The notes under the pieces: generated by a model | The model's input: the letters and a program-made list of their open reading frames with translations, nothing else | The model's database searches: none | What the model was told of the DNA's origin: nothing | NCBI RefSeq assembly: GCF_011038885.2 | Contig: NZ_CP064952.1 | Location: forward strand, 2,232,001 to 2,296,000 | Length of the DNA: 64,000 nucleotides | Direction: 5' to 3' | Origin: Schaalia sp. ZJ405 | GTDB lineage: Bacteria; Actinomycetota; Actinomycetes; Actinomycetales; Actinomycetaceae | Made by a program: the position numbers and the translations under genes | Shown: in pieces, positions 1 to 8,959 of the stretch | How positions within the stretch are numbered: the first letter of the stretch is position 1 | How the letters are laid out: every line of letters begins with the position of its first letter

Positions 1-1
1 C

Positions 2-865
2 CGCATCATGACTCATTCACTTCCACCAGATTGCACACCGGATTCAATTCGATCATTGAGCCCCCTCCCCCTATTCGAGTTAACGCGGGGAGTCCGAGCT
101 CAATCCCGAACGCCTGATGATGACCAACGGATCCGTTGGTTCTACCCACACGGACAGTTCGCTCGCGGCGCCTACCGCGCGCTGTTGGCGCGAAGCCAGC
201 AGACAGTTCGTCACGTGTCGTATCCGGATAACGCGATGTTCCCTGTATCCAGCGCGCTTTTCCGTTTTCGGGGTACCGGCACGGTTTCGCTCGTCGCCTC
301 GTGCGGTCAGGTACTTGACGAGGACGAGGCAGCATCCTTTCGTCATGAGTCCGTCACCACTCCCACGTTGTCCCTAGGGGAAAGGGTCCGTCTTCCCTGT
401 ACGCTGAGGGTTGTTTCCGACCGTGGTGAGCCACCCGCGCTCCGTTCGCTCATCGAACGGGGCGACGCGCGTGATGCTTTGCAGATTCTGCGTAAATTGT
501 GGGGAGGGATGCTTGAGGCAGGGGCTCAGACGTTCTGGGAGGAATTCCCTGTCGAGGGCGAGCCTCACGAACAGATGTATGGACGTCCTTTCGGTAAGAG
601 TCTCTGCCACGGTTGGGCGTCAGGTCCGGCCGAGCTTCTCCCGTTAACCCTTCTGGGAACACGACCGCTTGTGCCCGGGTGGGCAGAATTCACCGTGAGT
701 CCTGACCTTGGGGACCTGGACTGGGCTGCGGCTGTCATTCCCGCACCGGCGGGCGACATCGCGGTTGTGGCTGAAAAGACGGTGACGACGGTTGCCGTTC
801 CTCGGGGAACGACTCTCGTGGTTCAGGAGAAACGAATCAACGGCCCAGCTCTCCATCGTTGGTGA
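2..865 (+). CDS. Alpha-L-rhamnosidase, C-terminal part (5' end outside window)
   Basis: The reading frame is open to the window edge, so the N-terminal and central parts lie upstream. What remains looks like the end of a GH78-type (alpha/alpha)6 barrel followed by the bacterial rhamnosidase C-terminal beta domain: a conserved SLCHGWASGPAELLPLTLLG stretch, then GTRPLVPGWAEF, DLDWAAAVIPAPAGDI and a closing beta strand. Family members hydrolyse terminal alpha-L-rhamnose from glycosides. The rhamnose catabolic genes directly downstream support this assignment. Catalytic acid residues are not in the visible part. Whether the enzyme is secreted cannot be judged. An ATG at position 8 exists but is probably internal. 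Confidence 0.8.
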   Translation, partial: RIMTHSLPPDCTPDSIRSLSPLPLFELTRGVRAQSRTPDDDQRIRWFYPHGQFARGAYRALLARSQQTVRHVSYPDNAMFPVSSALFRFRGTGTVSLVASCGQVLDEDEAASFRHESVTTPTLSLGERVRLPCTLRVVSDRGEPPALRSLIERGDARDALQILRKLWGGMLEAGAQTFWEEFPVEGEPHEQMYGRPFGKSLCHGWASGPAELLPLTLLGTRPLVPGWAEFTVSPDLGDLDWAAAVIPAPAGDIAVVAEKTVTTVAVPRGTTLVVQEKRINGPALHRW

Positions 866-914
866 TGGACAGATCGGACATTGACACCGAATGCGACTTC
901 TCATAACCTCATAT

Positions 915-926
915 TGAAACGATTCA
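915..926 (+). promoter_or_regulatory. Putative rhamnose-regulator operator 1
   Basis: The 12-mer TGAAACGATTCA lies 28 bp before the start codon of the aldolase gene. The same 12-mer occurs, in one orientation or the other, before rhaM (5577-5588) and rhaT (10496-10507). It is a near-palindrome with a central CG, the form typical of LacI-family operators. The regulator encoded at 10799 is the obvious candidate. The assignment is inferred from position and repetition. Confidence 0.7.
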
Positions 927-954
927 CCGACTTCGACGACGAAGGAAAGTATCC

Positions 955-2076
955 ATGTCCGACCTCACCCAACAGCTCATTCGTCTGGCCAATGACATCG
1001 GCGGGGACACCGAGTTTTCACGTGCCGGCGGCGGCAACGCCTCCGTGAAGCGCGACGGCATCCTCCATATCAAACCCAGCGGTGTTCCTCTGGCAACGCT
1101 TCGCCAGGAGGAGCTGGTTCCCCTACGTATTGACGTTCTTTTGGATGCTCTGCATTCCGACGACGAAGTTGACGGCGACCCCGTGCGCGTTGCCGCGCAG
1201 AAAGCGCAGGTCGGAGATGCCGGTGGCCGACGCCCCTCCGTTGAAATTCTTTTCCACGCGCTGATTGATGATCCGCTTGTTCTTCACCTCCATCCGCTCA
1301 CCGCCAATGCCGTGACCTGCAACGAGCGCGGCGAGGAGCTGGCCCGTGAGATCCTCGGCGACGATGCCGTGTGGGTGGATTACACGGATCCGGGTGTCCC
1401 GTTGGCTCGCGCCGTTGAGGATGCTCGCAACGCCCACGCCGCGCGCACCGGTAAGCCTGTTCCCGGCGTTGTTCTGCTGGGCAACCACGGAATCATTGTT
1501 TCTGGTGCCTCGTACGACGACGTCGCCCAGCGAGTCCATTCCCTCACCGATCGGATTCAACGGGCGATCGACCAAGCGCCTCAACCCGAGGAGATTGCTC
1601 ATCCTCAGCTGAGTGCCACACAAAAAAAGGCCATTGTTGAATCGTTCCACCTCGTGACGGGCGCGTCGGCCAGCGCGTCCTCGGACTCAGGTTTAGCGCG
1701 TGATTACACCGGACCCCTAGCTGGCCCCGTTTCCGAGGGTCCCCTCATTCCCGACCAGATCGTCTACGCCGGTTCACTTCCCCTCGTTCTTCAAGGGGAC
1801 GAGGACGAGGCCGCACTTTCCCACAAGGTCGAGCAGTTCCAGGCGACTCACGAACGTCTGCCGATCATCGCAGTCGTTCCCGGTGCCCTCGTCGTTGCGA
1901 TCGGAGATTCACCCTCGGGCGCGGATAATGCCCTCGCAACGTACCTCGATGCTGTGCGAGTAGCAGCCGATGCAGACCGCATCGGAAAGGTCCGGGTGAT
2001 GAACCAGGCCGAGCGTCACTTCATTGAGCATTGGGAGGCCGAAGCCTACCGGCGCTCAGTGGCAAAGGAACAGTAG
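955..2076 (+). CDS. Class II aldolase, rhamnulose-1-phosphate aldolase type, without dehydrogenase domain
   Basis: Predicted to split L-rhamnulose 1-phosphate into dihydroxyacetone phosphate and L-lactaldehyde in the cytoplasm. The N-terminal half (about residues 1-215) is a class II aldolase/adducin fold with GGGNASVK, the metal-binding HLHPLTANAV and NHGIIVSG. The C-terminal half ends in HFIEHWEAEAYRRS. That is the kind of segment that follows the aldolase domain in bifunctional rhamnulose-1-phosphate aldolase/lactaldehyde dehydrogenase proteins (YuxG/RhaEW type). Here the chain stops at 373 residues and no SDR domain follows. The start is supported by AAGGAAAG five bases before the ATG. 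The gene converges with rhaB and has its own operator. Confidence 0.82.
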   Translation: MSDLTQQLIRLANDIGGDTEFSRAGGGNASVKRDGILHIKPSGVPLATLRQEELVPLRIDVLLDALHSDDEVDGDPVRVAAQKAQVGDAGGRRPSVEILFHALIDDPLVLHLHPLTANAVTCNERGEELAREILGDDAVWVDYTDPGVPLARAVEDARNAHAARTGKPVPGVVLLGNHGIIVSGASYDDVAQRVHSLTDRIQRAIDQAPQPEEIAHPQLSATQKKAIVESFHLVTGASASASSDSGLARDYTGPLAGPVSEGPLIPDQIVYAGSLPLVLQGDEDEAALSHKVEQFQATHERLPIIAVVPGALVVAIGDSPSGADNALATYLDAVRVAADADRIGKVRVMNQAERHFIEHWEAEAYRRSVAKEQ

Positions 2077-2108
2077 TTCGCCTTATTTCGCAGGCCAACC
2101 ACCGTCAC

Positions 2109-2156
2109 CGCCGCCTCGTGGGATCGTCAAGAATCCGACTCTGCGAGGCGGCGTTT
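2109..2156. terminator. Bidirectional terminator between aldolase and rhaB
   Basis: Perfect 10-bp inverted repeat CGCCGCCTCG / CGAGGCGGCG (2109-2118 and 2144-2153) followed by TTT. It sits between the convergent aldolase and rhaB genes and abuts the rhaB stop codon. Confidence 0.65.
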
Positions 2157-3741
2157 AACGATCCCCGAAAACCCGGCGTTCCGCCGCCTCCCAGGTTTCA
2201 TATTCAGTCGGCCTCGGCTCGTAGCGCACGAGGTCGGTGGAGTTAACAACCACGCGACGCAAGGCGTCAAGTCCACCGCTGATGGCTCCCACGGCGCGTA
2301 GCTGAACAACCATATTGCCCACGGCGGTTCCCTCAACGGGACCCGCTATCACGCGGCGACCTGTGGCATCAGCCGTCGACTGACACAGGAGCACATTCTT
2401 TGATCCACCACCCACAATGTGAATCACGTCGAGCGACCGTCCCGACAGGGATTCGGCCTCGCGCAGAGCCCGGCGATACGCAACAACAAGAGATTCCGTA
2501 ATCGACCGGAGAACCTGCGCGCGCGTCTGAGGCACTGGCTCCCCGTGTTCTTCACACCACCGACTGATACGGCCACACATGTCACCCGGAGTCAAGAACG
2601 AGGAGTCGTTGATATCAAAGAGGGTACGCATCGGGTCCGACGCTTCGGTTTCCGCATCAAGAACGGGCCACGACATCTGAGCCATTCCCTGCGAACGCCA
2701 CTGGCGCAGACATTCTTGCTGCACCCACATCCCCATGATGTTCTTCAGGTAGCGAACGGTCCCATCGACGCCCAGCTCATTCGTGAAATTTGCCGAACGC
2801 GATGCCTGTGAGAGAACCGGCTCATCCAGTTCCATACCCACAAGCGACCACGTGCCCGAGGAAATGAAACCAAACGTGGGCTGCGCTGGCGCGGAGTGAT
2901 CAGCCGAAGCCGCTGGGGAACCGGGATCTGAGAGCTTCACTGTGAGATCAGCAGCTGAGTCGTCCTCGACTGCGGGAACCGCAACGACCGCGGACGCCGT
3001 GTCGTGGGAACCCACCGCAACAAGCGGCGTGGGGTTCCCCTCCCGGGTGCGCAGGTCAATGTCCTCAACGCGGACCGGCCCGATGATTGTTCCAGGTTCA
3101 ACGAGCTCAGGAAGAAGAGAGGCCGTATCAACGCCGAAGTTCGAGCGAAGAACATCACCAACACCGGTGGACCACGTGCGTGTTCTCGGATCCACCATCC
3201 CGGTGGTCGACGCATTCGTCACCTCGCAGACGTGACGATTCGTTAGCCAATATCCCAATAAATCGGGGATCATCAGCATCCGTGTGCCCCGCGACGAACG
3301 CCCCTGGTCCCTATCGGCAATGAGCTGGAACATCGTGTTGAAAGGTTGAAATTGCAACCCGTTGAGTCGATATAACTCATCCGCATCCATCGACTCGAAT
3401 ACGCGATTCACGGCGTTAGCTGTGCGTTTAGACCGATAGGACGCAGGGTTACCCACGAGACGACCCTCATCGTCCACGAGCCCGTAGTCAACCGCCCAGG
3501 AGTCGATCCCGATCGCGTCAACCGGTCCGCGTCGCGCCGCCTCAGTCAGGCCCTCGCGAATTCCTCGCCACAAAGCAAGAATGTCCCATTCGTAATCGCC
3601 CACCCCATTTACGGGGACGAGGACGGGGCCGTTGTGGAAACGCGAGCATTCTTCAACGACGAGGCATCCGTCCGTGAAAACTCCACGGAGCACACGCCCA
3701 GATGAGGCTCCCAGATCAATGGCAACAACGGTAAATGACAC
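2155..3741 (-). CDS. rhaB: Rhamnulokinase
   Basis: Phosphorylates L-rhamnulose with ATP to L-rhamnulose 1-phosphate. It is an FGGY-family sugar kinase with the N-terminal phosphate loop AIDLGASSGRV, the central motif GIDSWAVDYGLVD, the SSGTWSLVG stretch and the C-terminal nucleotide site IVGGGSKNVLLCQSTAD. At 528 residues it is longer than typical RhaB (about 490). The extra length is mostly an Ala/Ser/Pro/Asp-rich insert around residues 255-290, just before SSGTWS. It starts at GTG 3741 with GGAGG eight bases upstream. It is the last gene of the rhaM-rhaI-rhaB unit, separated from rhaI by 176 bp holding a strong hairpin. Confidence 0.93.
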   Translation of the reverse strand: MSFTVVAIDLGASSGRVLRGVFTDGCLVVEECSRFHNGPVLVPVNGVGDYEWDILALWRGIREGLTEAARRGPVDAIGIDSWAVDYGLVDDEGRLVGNPASYRSKRTANAVNRVFESMDADELYRLNGLQFQPFNTMFQLIADRDQGRSSRGTRMLMIPDLLGYWLTNRHVCEVTNASTTGMVDPRTRTWSTGVGDVLRSNFGVDTASLLPELVEPGTIIGPVRVEDIDLRTREGNPTPLVAVGSHDTASAVVAVPAVEDDSAADLTVKLSDPGSPAASADHSAPAQPTFGFISSGTWSLVGMELDEPVLSQASRSANFTNELGVDGTVRYLKNIMGMWVQQECLRQWRSQGMAQMSWPVLDAETEASDPMRTLFDINDSSFLTPGDMCGRISRWCEEHGEPVPQTRAQVLRSITESLVVAYRRALREAESLSGRSLDVIHIVGGGSKNVLLCQSTADATGRRVIAGPVEGTAVGNMVVQLRAVGAISGGLDALRRVVVNSTDLVRYEPRPTEYETWEAAERRVFGDR

Positions 3742-3784
3742 GGGGTTTCCTCCGGTAAAAGTACGTGCGGTCAGTCAAGGCCCC

Positions 3785-3825
3785 GACCCGGGGTGGTCGG
3801 CAATTGATGCCGGCCACCCCGGGTC
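3785..3825 (-). terminator. Intercistronic hairpin between rhaI and rhaB
   Basis: A 16-bp stem with one mismatch (3785-3800 against 3810-3825) and a 9-base loop, very GC-rich. No T-run follows on the minus strand. It may therefore be a partial terminator or an mRNA-stability element that lowers rhaB relative to rhaI, rather than a full stop. Confidence 0.45.
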
Positions 3826-3917
3826 CGTCCTCGTTAATGAACCCCACGAAAGAACGGGAACGATGATGCTGAGGCGAAACCCGGGAAAGGACAACGCTTC
3901 CCCGGGCGAGGGCGGAC

Positions 3918-5096
3918 TCAGGCGCCCCAGCCGGCCTGCTGACCACCCACGCGCTCAGCTTCGATCTTCGCCAGGTAGCCGGAGCGAGCAAATGCCGCCA
4001 AAGGATCGGGGTCGAGGCCCTTGTCTTCGCGAAGCTCACGAAGGAGCGGACGCACGTCGGTGGAGAAAGCATCCATGAGAACCTGGTTCGCCCCAATGAC
4101 GTCGTGGTCTTCCTGCGCTTTCTTCAGGGCATCGCGATCCACGAGAAGGGCTTTCGCTGTGGCCTCTTGGACGTTGAGCGCGGAGAGAATCTCACCGGGG
4201 ATCTTCGCTTCAAGGTTGTGGCACTGGTCAAGCATGAAGTTGACACCCGAGTTCTTGTCCAGAGCACCAAAGCCAACGATCTCATGCATGATGCGGAACA
4301 GTTGGAACGGGTCGGCAGCGCCAACAATGAGGTCGTCGTCGGCGTAGAAACGGGAGTTGAAGTCGAAAGCTCCCAGGCGACCGGCGCGCAGCAGTTGAAC
4401 AACGATGAATTCAATGTTCGTACCCGGTGCGTGGTGACCGGTGTCGAGGCAGACAACCGCGCGCTCACCCAGGGCGAGGACGTGGCTGAGGGCCGTCCCC
4501 CAGTCGGGAACATCGGTGTGATAGAAAGCCGGCTCGAAGAACTTGTATTCGAGGAGGAGCTTGTGGTCATCGTCAAGCTCGGCATAGATTGTGTGCAGGG
4601 AATCCGCCAGGCGTTCCTGACGAGCGGCAATGGAATCCTGACCCGGGTAGTTCGTGCCATCTCCCAGCCAGATCTTCACAACTTTCGATCCGGTTGCGCG
4701 CATGACATCGATGCAGTGCAGGTGAGCGTCGATAGCTTTGCGGCGCTTAACCTCATCAGAGTTCGTCAGTGACCCGAACTTGTAGTCGTCATCCTGGAAG
4801 ACATTGGAGTTGACGGTACCAACCTCCACGCCCAGGCCCTCGGCGTGTGCCTTGAGTTCCTCAAAGGAATCGACCTCGTCCCAGGGGATGTGGATCGATA
4901 CGCGCGGGGTCATTCCGGTGAACTGGTGGACCTGCGCGGCGTCCTCGAATTTCTCGAAGGCGTTGCGCGGGGTGCCCGGGGTGGCGTAGACCTTGAAGCG
5001 GGTCCCGGAGTTACCGAACGCCCACGAGGGTAGCTCAATGGTTTGTTCGCTGAGCAGACGACGCTGCTCGGCGGTGAGGTCGTTGAGGGTGACCAT
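3918..5096 (-). CDS. rhaI: L-rhamnose isomerase
   Basis: Interconverts L-rhamnose and L-rhamnulose. It is a xylose-isomerase-like TIM barrel of 392 residues, of the type called RhaI in actinobacteria and Pseudomonas rather than the E. coli RhaA type. Recognisable segments are GSKVVKIWLGDGTNYPGQDS, LLEYKFFEPAFYHTDVPDWG, the metal-site CLDTGHHAPGTNIEF and FDFNSRFYADDDL. AGGAGAA lies four bases before the ATG. It sits 66 bp after rhaM and upstream of rhaB, in pathway order mutarotase, isomerase, kinase. Confidence 0.93.
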   Translation of the reverse strand: MVTLNDLTAEQRRLLSEQTIELPSWAFGNSGTRFKVYATPGTPRNAFEKFEDAAQVHQFTGMTPRVSIHIPWDEVDSFEELKAHAEGLGVEVGTVNSNVFQDDDYKFGSLTNSDEVKRRKAIDAHLHCIDVMRATGSKVVKIWLGDGTNYPGQDSIAARQERLADSLHTIYAELDDDHKLLLEYKFFEPAFYHTDVPDWGTALSHVLALGERAVVCLDTGHHAPGTNIEFIVVQLLRAGRLGAFDFNSRFYADDDLIVGAADPFQLFRIMHEIVGFGALDKNSGVNFMLDQCHNLEAKIPGEILSALNVQEATAKALLVDRDALKKAQEDHDVIGANQVLMDAFSTDVRPLLRELREDKGLDPDPLAAFARSGYLAKIEAERVGGQQAGWGA

Positions 5097-5161
5097 AGTG
5101 TTCTCCTAGTTTTTACAGGTGTGAAAAGTGTGGCGACTGCGAGGCGGCGGCGCTGGGCGCG

Positions 5162-5527
5162 TCACTCAAGGTAGAAGTACTGAGGAAGGATCTGAGCGTG
5201 GCCACCTCCACCCGGCTGGAAGTATTGGGCCATCGCTGCCTGCCATCGAGTGTTGACCTCGGTTCGTGCCATAGCTTCCTGGGCAGCATGGACATCATCG
5301 GACTCGAAGTACCCCACAACCATTCCCGTGTCTTCCTCAAGGAAAAGGGAGTAGTTGCGCCAGCCACTTGCCGACAGTGCCTCGCGCATCTCCTCCCATA
5401 CGCGCTGGTGGACATCCGCGTACTCGGCAAGTTTTTCCGGGCGAACGCGCAACAGGAAGCACTGACGGGTCGGTGAGGCTTGCTCGGTGCCGTCAAGGGT
5501 TTCACGCAAGCTCGGGGTTTGGGTCAT
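5162..5527 (-). CDS. rhaM: L-rhamnose mutarotase
   Basis: Interconverts the anomers of L-rhamnose to feed the isomerase. The 121-residue chain has the family pattern: FLLRVRPEKLAEY near the N terminus, a WRNYSLFLEED strand, GYFES and a C-terminal W-rich helix ending in a Phe/Tyr tail. A tandem ATGATG is preceded by AAGGAGG. The second ATG (5527) gives a 4-base spacer, the first only 1, so the second is preferred. A longer frame to 5605 overlaps the operator and lacks a ribosome site. It is the first gene of the rhaM-rhaI-rhaB operon. Confidence 0.85.
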   Translation of the reverse strand: MTQTPSLRETLDGTEQASPTRQCFLLRVRPEKLAEYADVHQRVWEEMREALSASGWRNYSLFLEEDTGMVVGYFESDDVHAAQEAMARTEVNTRWQAAMAQYFQPGGGGHAQILPQYFYLE

Positions 5528-5576
5528 CATTCCTCCTTCGTCATTGAATGGGAACGGCGTACATATCACTATAGAA

Positions 5577-5588
5577 TGAATCGTTTCA
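5577..5588 (-). promoter_or_regulatory. Putative rhamnose-regulator operator 2
   Basis: TGAATCGTTTCA on the plus strand, which is TGAAACGATTCA read along the rhaM transcript. It is identical to the sites at 915 and 10496 and lies about 50 bp upstream of the rhaM start. Confidence 0.7.
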
Positions 5589-5617
5589 CAGATCAAGTGA
5601 TCCATTCCACGAGATGA

Positions 5618-5655
5618 GTTGCGGTGGCCGAAGAAACGCCCTCGACCACCGCAAC
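5618..5655 (-). terminator. Hairpin downstream of rhaS
   Basis: Perfect 10-bp inverted repeat GTTGCGGTGG / CCACCGCAAC (5618-5627 and 5646-5655) between the end of the transporter operon and the rhaM promoter. There is no clear T-run, so termination is likely but not certain. Confidence 0.5.
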
Positions 5656-5761
5656 TGAGAGACTTTCACCAATCGAACGAGTTCACGACCACAGCAGTGC
5701 TTCGCGCTCTAACGGCAGTGCTGCACGCTGCACCAGATGCCTGTGAACCCATCCGAATGGC

Positions 5762-6847
5762 TTAGAAGTCGTAGTTGTTGATGTTGTCTTTGTTGAAGCG
5801 AACCGGATCGCCAACAACGACGATGCCGCCCTCTTCGACGGTACGTTCGCCCAGTTCACCGGCAGTGAATGTGTCACCCACAGCACCCGTGATTGCACCA
5901 GACTGCAACGCAGCACCCGCGTACGCGGCCACGTATCCCAGCTGAGCCGGATCCCACAGGGCGAACTCCTTGACGGTGCCATCCTCAACAAAGGAACGCA
6001 TCTCGTTGGGCAGACCCAGACCCGTCAGCATGACCTTGCCCTTGTATTCAGAGGTCGACAGGTAGCGTGCGGTCGCGGCAATGCCGACCGTCGTCGGAGA
6101 GACGATGGCATCGAGGTCGGGGTTGGACTGAAGCAGACCCTGGGCCTCCTGGAAGGACTTCGTGTCATCGTCGTCGCCGTACACCTTGGCAACGATCGTG
6201 ATGTCCTTGTACTTGTCGTTGGAAGCAATTTCTTCTTCCATGTACTTGATCCACGTGTTCTGGTTCGTCGCATTCGCCGTGGCCGAAAGAATCGCGACGT
6301 TCCCCTTACCGCCGATCTGTTCCGACACCATTTCCAGCATCGTCAGGGCAACCTGCTTGGACTCCACCTGGTTGATGAAGACATCGCGGCACTCCTTGGC
6401 GGCATCAGAGTCAAAGGTGACGACCTTCGCCCCAGCATCACGCGCCTCCTTGAGTGCGGGGCACACGGCATCGGGGTCGTTAGCTGCGATGGCAATAACA
6501 TTTGTTCCGGCCTGAACTTCGGCGTTAATGAAAGACACCTGCGACGAGGAGGACGCTTCAAGGGGGCCAACGGTCTGGTGATCCGAGAATCCCAACTCTT
6601 TGGCAGCTTTCGTTCCGCCACTGAGCGTCACGTCAGAGAACGGATTGTTCAACTGCTTGGGAATGAAAGTGATCGTCGCGTCGGAAACGTCGTAGGAACC
6701 ATCGGATGAGGCTGCCGGAGCCTTTGAGTCTCCAGAATCCGATCCTGGAGCTGACTGATCGCCGCCCGAACACGCGGTGAGCGACATGGAGGCCATGAGG
6801 AACATGGCACCGAATGCAGCTGCGAGGCTGCGTCGTGACTGAGACAT
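5762..6847 (-). CDS. rhaS: Rhamnose ABC transporter substrate-binding lipoprotein
   Basis: Extracellular sugar-binding lipoprotein of a ribose/rhamnose-type (CUT2) importer. The chosen ATG (6847) gives a classical lipoprotein signal, with basic MSQSRRS, a hydrophobic core and lipobox LTAC with Cys26. AAGGAAG lies upstream; a longer frame would put 11 extra residues before the signal. The body is a periplasmic-binding-protein type I fold, with TITFIPKQLNNPFSD at the first sugar-binding strand and AIAANDPDAVCPALKEARDA. It is the last gene of rhaT-rhaP-rhaQ-rhaS, 13 bp after rhaQ. Confidence 0.92.
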   Translation of the reverse strand: MSQSRRSLAAAFGAMFLMASMSLTACSGGDQSAPGSDSGDSKAPAASSDGSYDVSDATITFIPKQLNNPFSDVTLSGGTKAAKELGFSDHQTVGPLEASSSSQVSFINAEVQAGTNVIAIAANDPDAVCPALKEARDAGAKVVTFDSDAAKECRDVFINQVESKQVALTMLEMVSEQIGGKGNVAILSATANATNQNTWIKYMEEEIASNDKYKDITIVAKVYGDDDDTKSFQEAQGLLQSNPDLDAIVSPTTVGIAATARYLSTSEYKGKVMLTGLGLPNEMRSFVEDGTVKEFALWDPAQLGYVAAYAGAALQSGAITGAVGDTFTAGELGERTVEEGGIVVVGDPVRFNKDNINNYDF

Positions 6848-6860
6848 CTTTGTCTTCCTT

Positions 6861-7919
6861 TCAGGCGCGTGCCGCGCCAACTGTGGGGTTTTGTGTCGGT
6901 TTCACGGGGGTTGACTGGCGTTTTGACCGCCATTCTTTCCAGGCGGTGGCCACCGACGGAGCCACTACCGACGCAATGAGGAGCAGACCGGTAATCATCA
7001 CGAGGACGACCTCCGGGATGCGGTTGAGACGGAGCGCGTAGTTGAGGACACCAACGGTGAAGACACCGCAGACGCTGCCCCAGATCGACCCCTTTCCACC
7101 GAAGACCGAAACGCCACCGAAAACAACGGCTGCGATGACGGTGAGTTCGAGTCCTTCAACGTTGTCCGACTTCGCTGCGGAGTAGCGCAGCGTATAGAAG
7201 ATGCCGGCAACGGCTGCCATGAATCCGGACAGCACCAGGGCGATCATCCGTGAACGCCGCGTGTCGATGCCAACGAATCGGGCAGCTTCCTTGGAGTGTC
7301 CAAGCGCAATGAGTCCACGTCCGAATGGAGTCTTATGCAGGAGGATCCAGAAGATCACAATGAAGAGGATCAGCGGAATGGACACGTAGGGAATACCTGT
7401 TTTACCAAAGGATCCGGTGGCGAAAGCTGTTGCCCATTCGGGGAATGCGGAGATCGACGTGTCACCGATGACCACCAGGGCTAGCCCTCGATAAAGCGCG
7501 AGTGTACCGATCGTCACCGCCAGCGCGGGGATGCCGACGTACGCGGTGAGGAATCCGTTGAACGCGCCGCAGATAATGCCGATGATCAGGCAGATGACAA
7601 CGACTCCCCCGAAAGGCATTCCCCCGTGAATGAGCATGCCCATTGAGGCGGATACGAGGCCGGCTGTTGACGCGACCGACAGGTCGATATCGGCGTTGAT
7701 CATCACCAGGGTCATGGGCAGCGCCATCAGCAGGGTTGTGGTCACGTCCAGGGTGAGGTACGTCAGGGTTCGGGGTTGGCCGAATCGGGGAACGAGGACG
7801 AGCGCGGCAATGACGATTGCCACGAGGATCAGCGTCATCTTCGTATCACGAGATGCCCACACGCGTTTGAGGAATTTATTGCGTTTCTTCCGTGCTGCCG
7901 TTGTATCGGGGGTGCTCAT
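6861..7919 (-). CDS. rhaQ: Rhamnose ABC transporter permease
   Basis: Membrane subunit of the rhamnose importer, 352 residues with about nine to ten hydrophobic segments. It has the CUT2 permease hallmarks MINADIDLSVASTAGL near TM3 and GGVSVFGGKGSIWGSVCGV near the C terminus. A basic N-terminal tail (ARKKRNKFLKR) precedes TM1. Its ATG overlaps the stop codon of rhaP (ATGA), so translation is coupled. It pairs with RhaP to form the heterodimeric channel. Confidence 0.9.
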   Translation of the reverse strand: MSTPDTTAARKKRNKFLKRVWASRDTKMTLILVAIVIAALVLVPRFGQPRTLTYLTLDVTTTLLMALPMTLVMINADIDLSVASTAGLVSASMGMLIHGGMPFGGVVVICLIIGIICGAFNGFLTAYVGIPALAVTIGTLALYRGLALVVIGDTSISAFPEWATAFATGSFGKTGIPYVSIPLILFIVIFWILLHKTPFGRGLIALGHSKEAARFVGIDTRRSRMIALVLSGFMAAVAGIFYTLRYSAAKSDNVEGLELTVIAAVVFGGVSVFGGKGSIWGSVCGVFTVGVLNYALRLNRIPEVVLVMITGLLLIASVVAPSVATAWKEWRSKRQSTPVKPTQNPTVGAARA

Positions 7920-8959
7920 TTGCCTGCCCCTCCCTTCTTACGTAGCGCATCCTGGCGACGGATCGTCGAGACGCGGTCAACGAGGATGGCGACGATGATG
8001 AGGACGCCAACAACCGCTCGCTGCCAGAATTTGTCCACTCCGATCGCTGTCAAAGCGGATGTGATGGTGTTGAGCAGGAGAGCGCCAATAGCCGCGCCGT
8101 ATGCGGTTCCCACGCCGCCGGTAATGGCCACACCACCGACCACGCAGGCCGCAACGATGTCGAGTTCCATTCCCGTTCCGGTGGTTGCCCCAACTGAGTT
8201 GAAGCGCGAGGCGTAGAGGACACCGCCGAGCCCAACTAACGCACCGTTTGCAACGAAGGCCGCGAATACTCGCTTGCCCACGGGGATTCCGTAGACGGCG
8301 GCGGCCGCGCGGTCAGAGCCGATGGCGTAGAGGTCGCGTCCCGAACGGGCGTACTTTTGATAGAGGGACACGAGGACGACGACGACAATCGCGAGGATTG
8401 TCAGAACCGGGAAGCCAAGCACTGTGGCAACACCCATGTCACCGAAGGATTTGGGGCGGTCACCGGCGAAGTACTGCGTGGAACCGGCCCACCAGTTCAA
8501 CGCCCCTCGGAAAACGTAGAGCGTGCCGAGCGTGATGACCATCGCGGGCACTTTCGCCTTGGTCACCAGCAGACCGTTGATCGCTCCCAGGAGCGCCCCG
8601 AGAAGAGTCCCGGCGATAAAGACAACGATGATCGGGATATTTGGGACGTTCACGAAAAGGATTCCCGTGAAGAATGCGGAGAATCCCAGGATCGAGCCGA
8701 CGGAGAGATCAACGCCCTCGGAGGAAATAATCAAGGATTGTCCGGCGGCCATGAGCATGGCGATCGTTGCGTTGAGGAAGAGGTCTTTGATGCCTTGCGC
8801 AGTGAGGAACCTCGGGTTCAATGCCCATGTGATGAGGACGAGGGCGATGAGCGCAACAAAGACCGGCATTTCTCGGATCGAGAAAATCTGTCTGAACAGG
8901 TTCGGACGAGATGTCGAGGGACGCACATTATTCGCAGCGGAAGTGGAAGCGGTTGTCAT
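7916..8959 (-). CDS. rhaP: Rhamnose ABC transporter permease
   Basis: Second membrane subunit of the importer, 347 residues and multi-spanning. It carries SSEGVDLSVGSILGFSAF and, toward the C terminus, the conserved GGVAITGGVGTAYGAAIGA loop. It overlaps rhaT by ATGA on one side and rhaQ on the other, indicating one translationally coupled operon. Assigning the names rhaP and rhaQ follows usual gene order in rhamnose operons; the two are similar enough that the labels could be swapped. Confidence 0.88.
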   Translation of the reverse strand: MTTASTSAANNVRPSTSRPNLFRQIFSIREMPVFVALIALVLITWALNPRFLTAQGIKDLFLNATIAMLMAAGQSLIISSEGVDLSVGSILGFSAFFTGILFVNVPNIPIIVVFIAGTLLGALLGAINGLLVTKAKVPAMVITLGTLYVFRGALNWWAGSTQYFAGDRPKSFGDMGVATVLGFPVLTILAIVVVVLVSLYQKYARSGRDLYAIGSDRAAAAVYGIPVGKRVFAAFVANGALVGLGGVLYASRFNSVGATTGTGMELDIVAACVVGGVAITGGVGTAYGAAIGALLLNTITSALTAIGVDKFWQRAVVGVLIIVAILVDRVSTIRRQDALRKKGGAGK

